This document shows, in pieces, positions 34,998 through 44,400 of a DNA stretch of 64,000 nucleotides (position 1 is its first letter; each line of letters begins with the position of its first letter). Made by a program: the position numbers and the translations under genes. The DNA comes from Rhodococcus sp. HNM0563 (GTDB lineage Bacteria > Actinomycetota > Actinomycetes > Mycobacteriales > Mycobacteriaceae). The stretch spans positions 1 through 64,000 of the forward strand of contig NZ_JAASAF010000005.1 of assembly GCF_012726195.1 (NCBI RefSeq). The letters are read 5' to 3'. Below the pieces are notes generated by a model. The model was not told the origin of the DNA, searched no databases, and saw only the letters and a list, made by a program, of their open reading frames with translations.

Positions 34998-35375
34998 TCA
35001 GACCCCGAAGTCGGCCTTGACCTGCTTGGTGCGCTGGTGTTCGACGTAGAACGACAGGAACGGGACGGTGCCCGCGAGCAGCGTCCCGATGGTGCGGGAG
35101 ACCGGCCAGCGCACCTTGATCGACAGGTCGAAGGTGAGTACGAGGTAGACCGCATACACCCAACCGTGCACGATCGCGATCCACGACGGCACGTTCTCGA
35201 TGCCGATGACGTACTTCGCGATCATCTCGCCGGTGAGGACGAGCAGCCAGATACCGGTGGCGTACGCGAGAACGCGATACCGCAGCAACGCGGAGCCGAT
35301 CTTCTTGCGATCTGCGTCGCTGACGTTGCGGGGGGTCGCGGCTGCCTGATCGGACGCCTCGGGGGTGGTGCTCAC
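34998..35375 (-). CDS. DUF3817 membrane protein, second copy
   Basis: A 125-residue membrane protein of DUF3817, closer in context to Rv1342c than the copy at 9261. About three hydrophobic spans (YRVLAYATGIWLLVLTG, then WIAIVHGWVYAVYLVLTF, then the TLLAGTVPFLSFYVEH region). It starts at GTG 35375 with a GTGA overlap to the gene before it, so the pair is co-translated. Function unknown. Confidence 0.82.
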   Translation of the reverse strand: MSTTPEASDQAAATPRNVSDADRKKIGSALLRYRVLAYATGIWLLVLTGEMIAKYVIGIENVPSWIAIVHGWVYAVYLVLTFDLSIKVRWPVSRTIGTLLAGTVPFLSFYVEHQRTKQVKADFGV

Positions 35376-35788
35376 TGACCGCTCCTATCGGACCCGCGCG
35401 AGAGCTGCGCGAGGTATTCGTTGTACTCCTGGACCTGCTTCGCCTCGAGATCGTCTCCGGCGTCCTCGGACTCGTCGATCGCGACCTTCGGGCGGCTCGG
35501 CAGAAGATCCGCCGGGATCTCTGTGGGTTCCTCGGGGTTCGACGCCGGGGCGCCGTCCGGGTCGTCGGCCTGAGCCTCTACGGCCTCGAGCTTGACGAAT
35601 CGCCGGTACGCGTAGATGCAGAAGAACGCGAAGGCCGGCCACTGGAACGCGTAGCCGAGATTCTGCCCGTTACCGCCGACCGCTTCGAAGCGTGTCCATT
35701 GCCAATAGCCGAGAGCCAGGCATCCGCCCGCGGCGACGATCACCAACACGATCAGGGCCACGCGGCGCGGCGGACGATATTCGGACAC
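35372..35788 (-). CDS. Small membrane protein or lipoprotein, LprD-like
   Basis: A 138-residue protein. The N-terminal hydrophobic segment (about 9-28) ends in AAGGC, so Cys23 may be a lipid anchor. A second span follows (LGYAFQWPAFAFFCIYAYRRF), then an acidic tail (EPTEIPADLLPSRPK...). The layout and the pairing with a DUF3817 gene resemble M. tuberculosis lprD-Rv1342c. GTG 35788 is chosen because TACCGT (35796-35801) lies 7 bases upstream, a leaderless signature. Function unknown. Confidence 0.72.
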   Translation of the reverse strand: MSEYRPPRRVALIVLVIVAAGGCLALGYWQWTRFEAVGGNGQNLGYAFQWPAFAFFCIYAYRRFVKLEAVEAQADDPDGAPASNPEEPTEIPADLLPSRPKVAIDESEDAGDDLEAKQVQEYNEYLAQLSRGSDRSGQ

Positions 35789-35862
35789 GAACTCGACGGT
35801 ACCTGAGCACTGCACCGACCTGCCAAGACGGACCGGGCGCCGTGGGCGAGGTCACGAAGATC

Positions 35863-38217
35863 TCACTGCCGTGAAGTCGCGACGCGCGCAACCTCTGCGG
35901 GGTCTATCAGATGGGAATGATCGTCATCGCCGACGTCGATCTGCACGACGTCGATGCGGCCGTTGAACTTGCTGCGGCCCGCGTAGTCGTGGCTCACCGG
36001 CATACCGAAATCGTCGCCGATGTCCGTCGTCTCGTCCGCGGAGAAAATCATCGGCTGAGTGCGGTCGACACGGCCCCCGCCGACACTGCGTCCGTCGATG
36101 GAGAGGGTGACGTCTCCGCCCTTCGCGAGGCCACCCCCGTCATACGCAAAATGAACGCGAATCTGGTGTACGCCGGAGGGGAGATCCTCCGTGGCACCGA
36201 TGACGAATTCATGCATTCCGAGCAGGTTGTAGACGAACTTGACGCAACCCTCCCGTAGGTAGAGTGCCCAACCGCCGAAACGGCCACCTTGCGCGATCAC
36301 CACACCGTTGGCGGGCGTCTCCTTCGGTGTCTCGATCGCCGCGGTCACGGAGAACGACCGGTTCTTGATGTCTATGACACTGTGTTCGCTGAGCCGCTTC
36401 ATGCCGGGGAACAACACCTGCCTGCTGCCCGTCACCAATTGCGGCCTGCCTGCGATGGTCGGATTCAATCGTTCGAATCGGCGGTCGTCGATGGGCAGCA
36501 CGTTGTATTTCACCGCCTCGATCAGCCAGAGACGTTGCAACGACGCGAGTCGCTCGGGCATTTCGGCAGCGAGATCGCGTGCTTGCGACCAGTCGGTCGT
36601 GCCGTCGTAGAGTTCCCAGACATCGTCGTCGAGGGCCGGAAGCTCTTCGTTCGGCAGCCACGGTGTGCTGTGCCGGGTGACCGCGCTCCAGCCCTTGAAA
36701 TAGATCCCACGGTTGCCCGCCATCTCGAAGTACTGCAGGTCGTGCCGCTCCGGCGCGCCGGGATCGTCGAAGGTGTACATCATGCTCGGACCTTCGAGCG
36801 GGGATTGCTGTACTCCGTTGACGAAGGTCGGTTCCGGCAACCCGGCCGCCTCGAGCACAGTCGCCGCCACATCGATGACGTGGGTGAACTGTGACCGGAT
36901 CTGGCCCTTGCTGCGGATCCCGGCAGGCCAATGGACGACTGCGCCGTTGCGAGTACCACCCCAGTGGGATGCGACCTGCTTGGTCCACTGGAAGGGCGCG
37001 CACATCGCCCACGCCCACCCCACCGAATAGTGGTTGTAGGCCTCCGGGGTACCGAGCTTCTCTTTCATCGCGGCCATGAACTCGGGAGTTTCGATAGCGG
37101 CGAGGCCATTGAAGTTTGCCATCTCGTTGAACGCCCCGTTGACGGTTCCCTCCGCCGAGGCGCCGTTGTCGCCGACGATGTAATAGACGAGCGTGTTGTC
37201 GAGAGCACCCAACGACTCGATCGCATCGACGACACGACCGACGTGGAAGTCAGTGTGCTCGAGGAAGCCCGCGTAGACCTCCATCTGGCGTTCCAGCACC
37301 GGTTTGAGTGCTTCATCCATCTCGTCCCATGCGGGGATCGCATCCGGCCGTGCAGTCAGCTCCGTGTCCGCAGGCACCACACCACGCCGCTTCTGCTCCG
37401 CGAGAATCGACTCGCGCTGCGCATCCCAGCCGTCGGCGAACCGGCCGGCGTACTTGTCCGCCCATTCCGGCGGGACATGATGGGGTGCGTGGGTGGCGCC
37501 GGGAGCGAAATAGACGAAGAACGGCTTTTCCGGAGCAAGTGATTTCTGAGTACGAATCCAGTCGATCGCATGGTCGGCGAGATCTTCGGTGAGATGGTAA
37601 CCGTCCTCCGGGCTCTTCTCCGGCTCGACCGGGACGAAACCGTCGTAGAGCGCGGGGTAGTACTGGTTGTTCTCGCCGCCGATGAAGCCGTAGAAGTGCT
37701 CGAAGCCGCCCCCACCGGTGGGCCACGCGTCGAACGGCCCGACGGGAGAGGTCTGCCACGGCGGAACCTCGTGACACTTGCCGAACTGGGCCGTCGAATA
37801 CCCGTTGAGTTTCAAGGTCATGGCCAACGCCGCCTTGGTGTTCGGCCGAAGCCCCGACGACCCCGGTGCCGAGGTCGCCGTCTCGGTGATCATGCCCATT
37901 CCCACCGAGTGATGGTTGCGGCCACTGAGCAAGGCGGCGCGGGTCGGTGCGCACAGGGCAGTGGTGTGGAACCGGTTGTACGTGAGACCGCCGCGCTGCA
38001 GACGCTCCGCGGTCGGGTTGTGCACCGGACCGCCGAACGCGCTGCTGGCGCCGAAACCCACGTCGTCGAGGAGGACCACCAGGACATTCGGTGCGCCCTC
38101 GGGCGGTAACAGAGGTTCGATGGGCGGGAAGGCCGTGTCCGGGTCCTTCGCGTCGTACGTGACCAGTCCGAGGTGCTGCCGGTCGGGAATCGGAAGGACT
38201 TCACGCTTCTTCGTCAT
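35863..38217 (-). CDS. Arylsulfatase
   Basis: A 784-residue type I sulfatase. The formylglycine signature is CAPTRAALLSGR, with Cys89 to be oxidised by a formylglycine-generating enzyme. Metal-binding Asp51/Asp52 lie in VLLDDVGFG. The C-terminal third carries a further sandwich-like region. The size and layout are like mycobacterial AtsD/AtsA. No export signal is seen. ATG 38217 is preferred, with AAGGGG about 12 bases upstream; ATG 38238 is possible. The activating enzyme is not encoded nearby. A membrane protein gene lies just upstream on the same strand. Substrate unknown; sulfate scavenging from aryl or alkyl sulfates is plausible. Confidence 0.88.
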   Translation of the reverse strand: MTKKREVLPIPDRQHLGLVTYDAKDPDTAFPPIEPLLPPEGAPNVLVVLLDDVGFGASSAFGGPVHNPTAERLQRGGLTYNRFHTTALCAPTRAALLSGRNHHSVGMGMITETATSAPGSSGLRPNTKAALAMTLKLNGYSTAQFGKCHEVPPWQTSPVGPFDAWPTGGGGFEHFYGFIGGENNQYYPALYDGFVPVEPEKSPEDGYHLTEDLADHAIDWIRTQKSLAPEKPFFVYFAPGATHAPHHVPPEWADKYAGRFADGWDAQRESILAEQKRRGVVPADTELTARPDAIPAWDEMDEALKPVLERQMEVYAGFLEHTDFHVGRVVDAIESLGALDNTLVYYIVGDNGASAEGTVNGAFNEMANFNGLAAIETPEFMAAMKEKLGTPEAYNHYSVGWAWAMCAPFQWTKQVASHWGGTRNGAVVHWPAGIRSKGQIRSQFTHVIDVAATVLEAAGLPEPTFVNGVQQSPLEGPSMMYTFDDPGAPERHDLQYFEMAGNRGIYFKGWSAVTRHSTPWLPNEELPALDDDVWELYDGTTDWSQARDLAAEMPERLASLQRLWLIEAVKYNVLPIDDRRFERLNPTIAGRPQLVTGSRQVLFPGMKRLSEHSVIDIKNRSFSVTAAIETPKETPANGVVIAQGGRFGGWALYLREGCVKFVYNLLGMHEFVIGATEDLPSGVHQIRVHFAYDGGGLAKGGDVTLSIDGRSVGGGRVDRTQPMIFSADETTDIGDDFGMPVSHDYAGRSKFNGRIDVVQIDVGDDDHSHLIDPAEVARVATSRQ

Positions 38218-38274
38218 GGTGCAAAACATCCCCTTCATGGAATGGCGTGCTTGTGAAACACGCAGTCGTAATGG

Positions 38275-39654
38275 TCAGGCCGAGCCGAGCGGCTCGCGTG
38301 CTCTTGTGACGATCGGCCGGACAACGACCTCGAGGAGCAACAGCGCGACCAGAGCGAGAACCACGGTCCATCCCACGACCGCCCCGGTCGGGTAGTTCCA
38401 GAACACGATCACCAACACCGCCACGGCGATGATCGCCGCGCGCACCGGAACACGGGCGTGCGCCAGCCACACCTCGACGGTGCTGGGCACGCGCGTGCTG
38501 TTCGGGTTCCTCAGCTTGTTCATCCCGTAACCGAACCCGCGACGCACCGCCATCGCCGAGGACGATCCACCGATCAGATAGGCGCCGACCGCGACCACCA
38601 GCCCCGCGACCAGCACCGCGCGGAGCATCGTCCGCAAGGGCGTCGCGGTGGCGTCGAACAACACCGCCGCAGCGTCCGGCGAACGCACCTCGGCCGGCAG
38701 ATTGTCCAGATACAGCGACCGGCCGATGAGGATCGCCGATGCGAGGACCAGCATGGCGACGACGAGAGTCGCACCCACGGCCGACAGCGCACGAAGGCGC
38801 GAACCCCGTGGGGCGGCCCAGACCGCGGCAGCAGCAACGAGCAGCGTCAGCCATGGAAGGACACCGGAGGCATTGTCGAGGACGTTGACGGCGCGCTGAG
38901 CTTTCACGAGTTCGGGAGATTCGAACAACACGAACTGCTTGTCGATCTCCGGAATCTGGTCGGCAAAAGAAAAACCGCGTTCGACCAGGAGCGCCTTGAC
39001 TCGCTCGATGATCGGAGCGAGATTCAGGCTCACCGTCCCGCTGTCGTCGATCGCAATGGCCTCCCCGCGGGTGTCACCGGTCAACACCGCCGCGAGCCTG
39101 TCGTGCGCCGTACGGTTCGCTTGGATCCACAGGGTCTCGAACTGATCCGATGCAACAAGGCTGCCGACGGTGTCGTGCACGAAGCTCTCTGCCTGGCCGG
39201 CGATGACCGGTGCCAAACCCACTACCGGTTCCAGACGCGGTCTGTCTTCGGTCAGCGCCGTCAAGGCGTCCGTGGTGAGGCCCTCGACGTCGACCTGGGC
39301 GAAGATCTCGTCGGTCACCCGGTCGGTGACCGCGCCTTGCATCACCGGATCGGAGGCGAGCGGTGTCACCATGGCCACGTAGCGGTCGGTGTCGAGGATT
39401 TCGCTGCGCGCGAAGCGGGCGGCCACCGAGCCGATGGCGAGCAGACCTACGAGCACCAGCAGGATGACCACCGCGCTCCAGCGGAGTGCGTGTCCGCGCG
39501 GGGAAGGCTCGCCCGTGGTCTGTGGGGGAGGCGCCGGGGCGTCGACGAGGGCCTTCCCGCGTAGTTCCGCGACCTCCAACCGAAGCTGTTCGAGCTCACG
39601 GCGCTCGTCGGAACTCAGCGGGGCATCTTCGGACGACTGATTGGGCTCTGTCAT
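38275..39654 (-). CDS. Multi-span membrane protein of unknown function
   Basis: A 459-residue protein. A charged coiled head (1-55) precedes a transmembrane helix at about 58-80. A long extracytoplasmic part (80-280) contains repeated 'D-x-V-T-D' style helices. Four or more further spans follow (about 283-305, 310-330, 360-385, 410-445). It lies about 57 bases upstream of the arylsulfatase on the same strand and may be co-transcribed. I recognise no family with a known role. Confidence 0.7.
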   Translation of the reverse strand: MTEPNQSSEDAPLSSDERRELEQLRLEVAELRGKALVDAPAPPPQTTGEPSPRGHALRWSAVVILLVLVGLLAIGSVAARFARSEILDTDRYVAMVTPLASDPVMQGAVTDRVTDEIFAQVDVEGLTTDALTALTEDRPRLEPVVGLAPVIAGQAESFVHDTVGSLVASDQFETLWIQANRTAHDRLAAVLTGDTRGEAIAIDDSGTVSLNLAPIIERVKALLVERGFSFADQIPEIDKQFVLFESPELVKAQRAVNVLDNASGVLPWLTLLVAAAAVWAAPRGSRLRALSAVGATLVVAMLVLASAILIGRSLYLDNLPAEVRSPDAAAVLFDATATPLRTMLRAVLVAGLVVAVGAYLIGGSSSAMAVRRGFGYGMNKLRNPNSTRVPSTVEVWLAHARVPVRAAIIAVAVLVIVFWNYPTGAVVGWTVVLALVALLLLEVVVRPIVTRAREPLGSA

Positions 39655-39735
39655 GTGGGTGTCTACCTTTGGGGAGCCGTGTCCGCTTCACCTCAGCGTT
39701 GGTTGTCAGGGGATGAATTCGACCTCCGCAGCTGC

Positions 39736-40107
39736 TCAGGACACCGTGAGCTGTCCCGTCATGTCCGGGTGGTAGGTGCAGTAGATGTCGTAGGTCCGTG
39801 CGTCCGCCGGCGCGGTGAAGGTCACCGTCTCGCCGGCCTCCACCTCGACGTCGAAGGTGTCGTCGCGTGCGGTGACGCTGTGTTCGACATCGTCTTCGTT
39901 CCGGACGGTGACCGTCGTGCCCGGACCGACCGAGTCCGGTACTTCGAATTCGAACCCGGTGATGAGGATCGTTGCGGTCTCCGTACTCCCGTAATCATCA
40001 CCGCGTACCCCGGCGTCGTCGGACGATTCAGTGTCGGACTCTCCGCACGCCACCAGTGCAAAGGCGGCGATCAACAGTGTTGCGAGGAGCAATGCTGCGC
40101 GCTTCAT
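39736..40107 (-). CDS. Cupredoxin-like lipoprotein
   Basis: A 123-residue exported blue-copper-type protein. The signal peptide ends in FALVAC, with Cys21 as lipid anchor, and an acidic linker follows. The type 1 copper ligands are His76 (EHSVTA), Cys110, His113 and Met116 (YCTYHPDM). All four are present, so it should bind copper and carry electrons or buffer copper at the cell surface. GGAGG stands 5-6 bases before ATG 40107. Partner oxidase not visible here. Confidence 0.85.
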   Translation of the reverse strand: MKRAALLLATLLIAAFALVACGESDTESSDDAGVRGDDYGSTETATILITGFEFEVPDSVGPGTTVTVRNEDDVEHSVTARDDTFDVEVEAGETVTFTAPADARTYDIYCTYHPDMTGQLTVS

Positions 40108-40335
40108 GGGTGCCTCCGGTTTCGGGCCCACCAAGAATTCAACACCTCGGGCGCGATTCCGGAGGCGAAACACGAATACATACTCGAAAACGGACTTCAG
40201 GTCTGCGCGAAGTTGCTCATGTTCACCGATCCCGAGGCCCCGGGACAGAGGATCGGACGACGGCGTCGACGAGGCCCTTCCACGAGTGGCCGATGTGGCG
40301 GGAAACGAGGTTCTGCGCTCGTGGTGCATACGAAA

Positions 40336-40371
40336 ACGGGGTCGCGACCTCATGTGAGTTCGTGACCCCGT
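40336..40371 (-). terminator. Terminator of the tRNA-Leu gene
   Basis: Read on the minus strand, a 12-bp stem (40360-40371 with 40336-40347, one mismatch) is followed by TTTT. A smaller 7-bp dyad (40374-40380 with 40384-40390) sits between it and the tRNA. Confidence 0.75.
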
Positions 40372-40393
40372 ATGCAGTTCATGGAACTGCCCG

Positions 40394-40480
40394 TGGTGCG
40401 CGAGGGGGGACTCGAACCCCCACGCCCGTAAGGGCACAGCGTCCTAAGCGCTGCGCGGCTGCCAATTACGCCACTCGCGC
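40394..40480 (-). tRNA. leu tRNA: tRNA-Leu (UAG)
   Basis: On the minus strand the sequence starts GCGCGAGTGGCGTAATTGGC and folds into a class II cloverleaf with a long variable arm (GCCCTTACGGGC). The anticodon loop CTTAGGA gives anticodon UAG. The 7-bp acceptor GCGCGAG/CTCGCGC is perfect, and the 3' CCA is encoded (40394-40396). Confidence 0.95.
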
Positions 40481-40497
40481 GTCACGGACACAATACG

Positions 40498-40995
40498 TCA
40501 TGACCCGGACAGATCCGAGTTGAAGCTGAAGCGTCGCCTTCCGGCCCAGGTCGGGGTTTGGCTGTGACAGTTGGGGCAAAGAAAACGGACGTTCTCGGGG
40601 CGGGAGTCGTTCGGGTTCCCGTCGATGTGGTCGACATGGAAGACCAGTGCGTCTCCATTCCACATGGAATCGATACCGCAACGTTCGCACAGATGGTCAC
40701 GGCCTGCCTCTATCAAGGCCCTGCGCAATAGGTGGGGTTTGACGCGAGGGGAGCCGGTGGGCCGCTCCGTGAGGATGGTGGTCCAGTGACGTCGAACGGC
40801 GGATCCTCCAAGAACGCGCGGACGACCTGTGAAATGTGACGTGTCGATGCCCAGTGCTCTGATCCTGCGGCTCAGGTGAGTGTGATGACCACCGTTCGGC
40901 TTGAGTCCGAAGTATCTGAGCACTTCGGCGAAGTTGGTGCATTGCTGCACGGCCTCCTCCAGCATTTCCTTCGTGTACTTGACCGCCCTGCTCAT
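40498..40995 (-). CDS. HNH endonuclease with N-terminal helix-turn-helix-like part
   Basis: A 165-residue nuclease-like protein. Residues 1-60 (MLEEAVQQCTNFAEVLRYFG...) look like the small DNA-binding module found in phage-type HNH proteins. The C-terminal HNH site reads CERCGID ... FHVDHIDGNPNDSRPENVRF ... CPNCHSQT, with the two Cys pairs forming a structural zinc site. GGGGG stands 4-5 bases before ATG 40995. It ends 17 bases upstream of the tRNA-Leu gene on the same strand. It is probably a phage-derived or homing-type enzyme; no other phage gene is near. Confidence 0.82.
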   Translation of the reverse strand: MSRAVKYTKEMLEEAVQQCTNFAEVLRYFGLKPNGGHHTHLSRRIRALGIDTSHFTGRPRVLGGSAVRRHWTTILTERPTGSPRVKPHLLRRALIEAGRDHLCERCGIDSMWNGDALVFHVDHIDGNPNDSRPENVRFLCPNCHSQTPTWAGRRRFSFNSDLSGS

Positions 40996-41404
40996 ATTGC
41001 CCCCTGTATCGAATGAATGTTCGAACATGAAGGAACCTAGCGGAGAGGTCCGACATGTTTCCGTCCGCGGCAACGCACGACCACGGCGTGCCGTCAAGAG
41101 GTAACGTTTTGATAACAATAAAACGTGAGGGTTCCTCGGGTTCGTGGACGTCCACGCATCGGTGCGGCCTGCGCCAATCCGGGTTACTCGCCGGTCGCTT
41201 CATCGGTGAGTGTGAGTGAAATCACTGGTAGAGGGTTCGTGCGGCAAGGTACGTGAAACGAAACATGAGGAACCCCTCATGATTTTGTGCGAACCTGGGC
41301 ATGCCCGTACGAGCAGAACACCAGTCCATGCAACACACCGGCGCGGGCAGCGCTGCAACACGAAATGCCTCCACGCAGGGGTGTTCAGGAGAGGAACCAC
41401 ACGC
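40996..41404. promoter_or_regulatory. 409-bp control region upstream of fas with several dyads
   Basis: No gene with good signals is seen. Four symmetric elements are visible: ACGTTTT/AAAACGT (41104-41110 and 41120-41126) in an unusually AT-rich patch; the perfect 14-bp palindrome CGTGGACGTCCACG (41143-41156); AGTGA/TCACT (41215-41219 and 41222-41226); and CATGAGG/CCTCATG (41264-41270 and 41275-41281). One or more may bind the regulator of type I FAS. The fas frame is open from 41216, but the encoded Cys/Arg-rich stretch is unlike the enzyme and is taken as untranslated. Confidence 0.55.
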
Positions 41405-44400
41405 GTGACGATCGACGAGACCACACCAGGCGACAACGGACGGAACTCGAAGGCATCACGAAGCACCGGCCGGCGGGCGGCAACCGCCCCGAACGGTGCA
41501 CTGGTCGACAAGCTTCTCGCGGGTGAGCCCTACGCACTCGCCTTCGGCGGTCAGGGTGCGCCCTGGCTCAGCTCCCTCGAAGAGCTCAGCCGCGACAACG
41601 GCCTCGAGCCTGCTCTGACCGAACTGGTCAACGCTGCGGCCGCTCACCTCGCTCCTGTTGCCGGCGACCTCATGGTTGTGCGCCCGGCCGGGTTCGATCC
41701 CATCGCGTGGATCCTCGAGCAGGAACTCGTCGACGACGAGGACGACGCTCCCGAGGCCGGCCCGTCCGAAGCGACCCTCACCTCCGCCGCGGTGTCCAAG
41801 CCCGGCGTCTTCCTCACCCAGATCGCTGCGCTGCGCGCACTCGCGAACCAGGGTCTCGATTTTGCAACCCACGCCCCGAGCGCCGTGATCGGCCACTCGC
41901 AGGGCGTTCTCGCCGTCGAGGCCGTCGCCGCCGGTGGGCGCAAGGACGCCGAGATCCTCGCGATCGCCCAGCTCATCGGTGCCGCTGCCTCGCTCGTCGG
42001 CCGTCGCCGCGGGCTGATCGCCGGTGCCGGTAAGTTCCCGATGCTCGCGGTGTCCGGTGTCGACGCGGAGCGTCTGAACACCATCGTCGCCGAGGTGTTC
42101 GAGGGCCAGGACGCCGAGCGCAGCGCCGTTGTCGCCATCCGCAACGGCCGTCGCCGCGTCGTGCTGTCCGGTCCGCCGGCCGCGCTCGAGCGTGTGCAGC
42201 AGCGTTGCGAGGAGATCTCCGCAACCGAGACCCGCGAGCGTGATTCCAAGAAGCGTGGCGGCGCGGTGTTCGCGCCCACGTTCGAGCCGGTTCCGGCCGA
42301 GGTCGGCTTCCATCACCCCGCGTTCGCCGCTGCCGTCGATCAGGTCGCGGACTGGGCGTCGCGCTGCGACCTCGACGTCGATCTCGCCCGCAAGCTGGCC
42401 GAGTCCATCCTCGTCACTCCGGTCGACTGGGTCGAGCAGGTCGACGGTGCTGTGGCGTCCGGCGCTTCCTGGATCCTCGATCTGGGCCCGGGCGAGCTGC
42501 TCACTCGCCTCACTCAGTCCGGTCTGCGCGGGCAGGGCGTCGGAATCATCGCCGCCGCGACCCGCGGCGGTCAGCGCAACCTGCTGACCCCGGGTGCCGA
42601 GCCCGAGGTGCCGCGCGCATGGTCGGAGTTCGCCCCGAAGCCGGTGGCGTTGCCCGACGGCCGTGTCGGTGTCGAGACGTCCTTCACCCGCCTGACGGGC
42701 CGTTCGCCGATGCTGCTGGCCGGCATGACGCCGACCACTGTCGATCCGAAGATCGTTGCGGCCGCTGCGAATGCGGGTCACTGGGCCGAGCTGGCCGGTG
42801 GTGGCCAGGTCACCGAGCAGATCTTCGCCGATCACGTCGCGGAGCTGACCGATCTGCTCGAGCCGGGTCGCGCTGCGCAGTTCAACTCGATGTTCCTCGA
42901 CCCGTACCTGTGGAAGCTGCACGTGGGCGGCAAGCGTCTCGTGCCGAAGGCGCGTGCCGCGGGTGCACCGTTCGACGGTGTCGTGGTCACCGCGGGTATC
43001 CCGGAGCTCGAGGAGGCCGTGCAGATCATCTCCGATCTGCGTGACGCCGGCATCGAGCACGTCGCGTTCAAGCCGGGCACGGTCGCGCAGATCCGTTCGG
43101 TGATCCGCATCGCGAACGAGGTCCCGAGTTACCCGGTCATCGTCCATATCGAGGGCGGCCGCGCTGGTGGCCACCACTCGTGGGAGGACCTCGACGATCT
43201 GCTCCTCGACACCTACGCAGAGTTGCGCACGCGCTCGAATCTGGTGCTGTGCGTCGGTGGCGGTATCGGTACGCCGGAGAAGGCCGCCGATTACCTGACG
43301 GGCCGCTGGTCGACCCAGTACGGGTTCCCGGCGATGCCGCTCGACGGCATCCTTGTGGGCACCGCCGCGATGGCGACTCTCGAGGCCACCACGGCTCCTG
43401 AGGTCAAGCAGCTGCTGGTCGACACGCCCGGCACCCCCGATTGGGTGGGTGCGGGTACCGCGAACGGTGGCATGGCTTCGGGTCGTAGCCAGCTCGGTGC
43501 CGACATCCATGAGATCGACAACGCTGCGTCCCGCACGGGTCGTCTGCTCGACGAGGTCGCGGGCGATGCGGACGCTGTGGCTGCCCGCCGCGACGAGATC
43601 ATCGCCGCGCTCGACATCACTGCGAAGCCGTACTTCGGTGACGTCGCCGAGATGACGTACCTGCAGTGGCTGACCCGCTACCTGGAGCTCGCCATCGGCT
43701 CCGATTGCGCGACCGAGTTCGATTGCGGTAGCGACCTGGGCGATGCCGTCGCCGACGCGCATGTCAGCCCGTGGCTGGACGTGTCGTGGCGTGAGCGTTT
43801 CCGCGAGATGCTGCAGCGCGCCGAGGCCCGTCTGCATCCCGTGGACCGCGGCCCGATCCCGACGCTGTTCGACGACGATGCAGTGCTCGAGCGCCCGTAC
43901 GCGGCGGTCAAGTCGCTCACGGCTCAGTACACCGATGCCGGCGACGTGGTTTTGCACCCCGCGGATGTCGCGTTCTTCGTCTCTCTGTGCAAGACCCCCG
44001 GCAAGCCGGTGAACTTCGTGCCGGTCGTCGACCAGGACGTGCGTCGCTGGTGGCGGTCGGACTCGCTGTGGCAGGCACACGATCCGCGCTACACCGCCGA
44101 TCAGGTCTGCGTCATCCCCGGCACCGTCGCCGTCGCGGGCATCACCCGCGTCGACGAGCCGGTCGGTGAGCTGCTCGACCGCTTCGAGAAGGCCACGGTC
44201 GATGAGCTTGTCGAGTCCGGTGTGGAGCCCACCCCGGTGGTTGCTCGTCGTCACCGCGATGTCGCGACCGGTCTGCTCGATGCTGTGCTGTCGTCGCCCG
44301 ATGTCGCGTGGGCCGGCCGCCAGACGCGCAATCCGATCGATCGTCTCGGCGATCTCGACGAGTGGGCCGTCGAGTCGGAGGCCGCTGCGGTGCACGCGCC

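Noticed and set aside
41216-41404. N-terminal extension of fas by up to 63 residues
   Set aside because: The encoded stretch is rich in Cys, Arg and His and unlike any FAS. GTG 41405 matches the start of the mycobacterial enzyme.
28705-41404. The variable stretch considered as a complete genomic island or prophage
   Set aside because: No integrase, transposase, phage structural gene or direct repeat at the tRNA-Leu end was found. Only a single HNH gene is phage-like.
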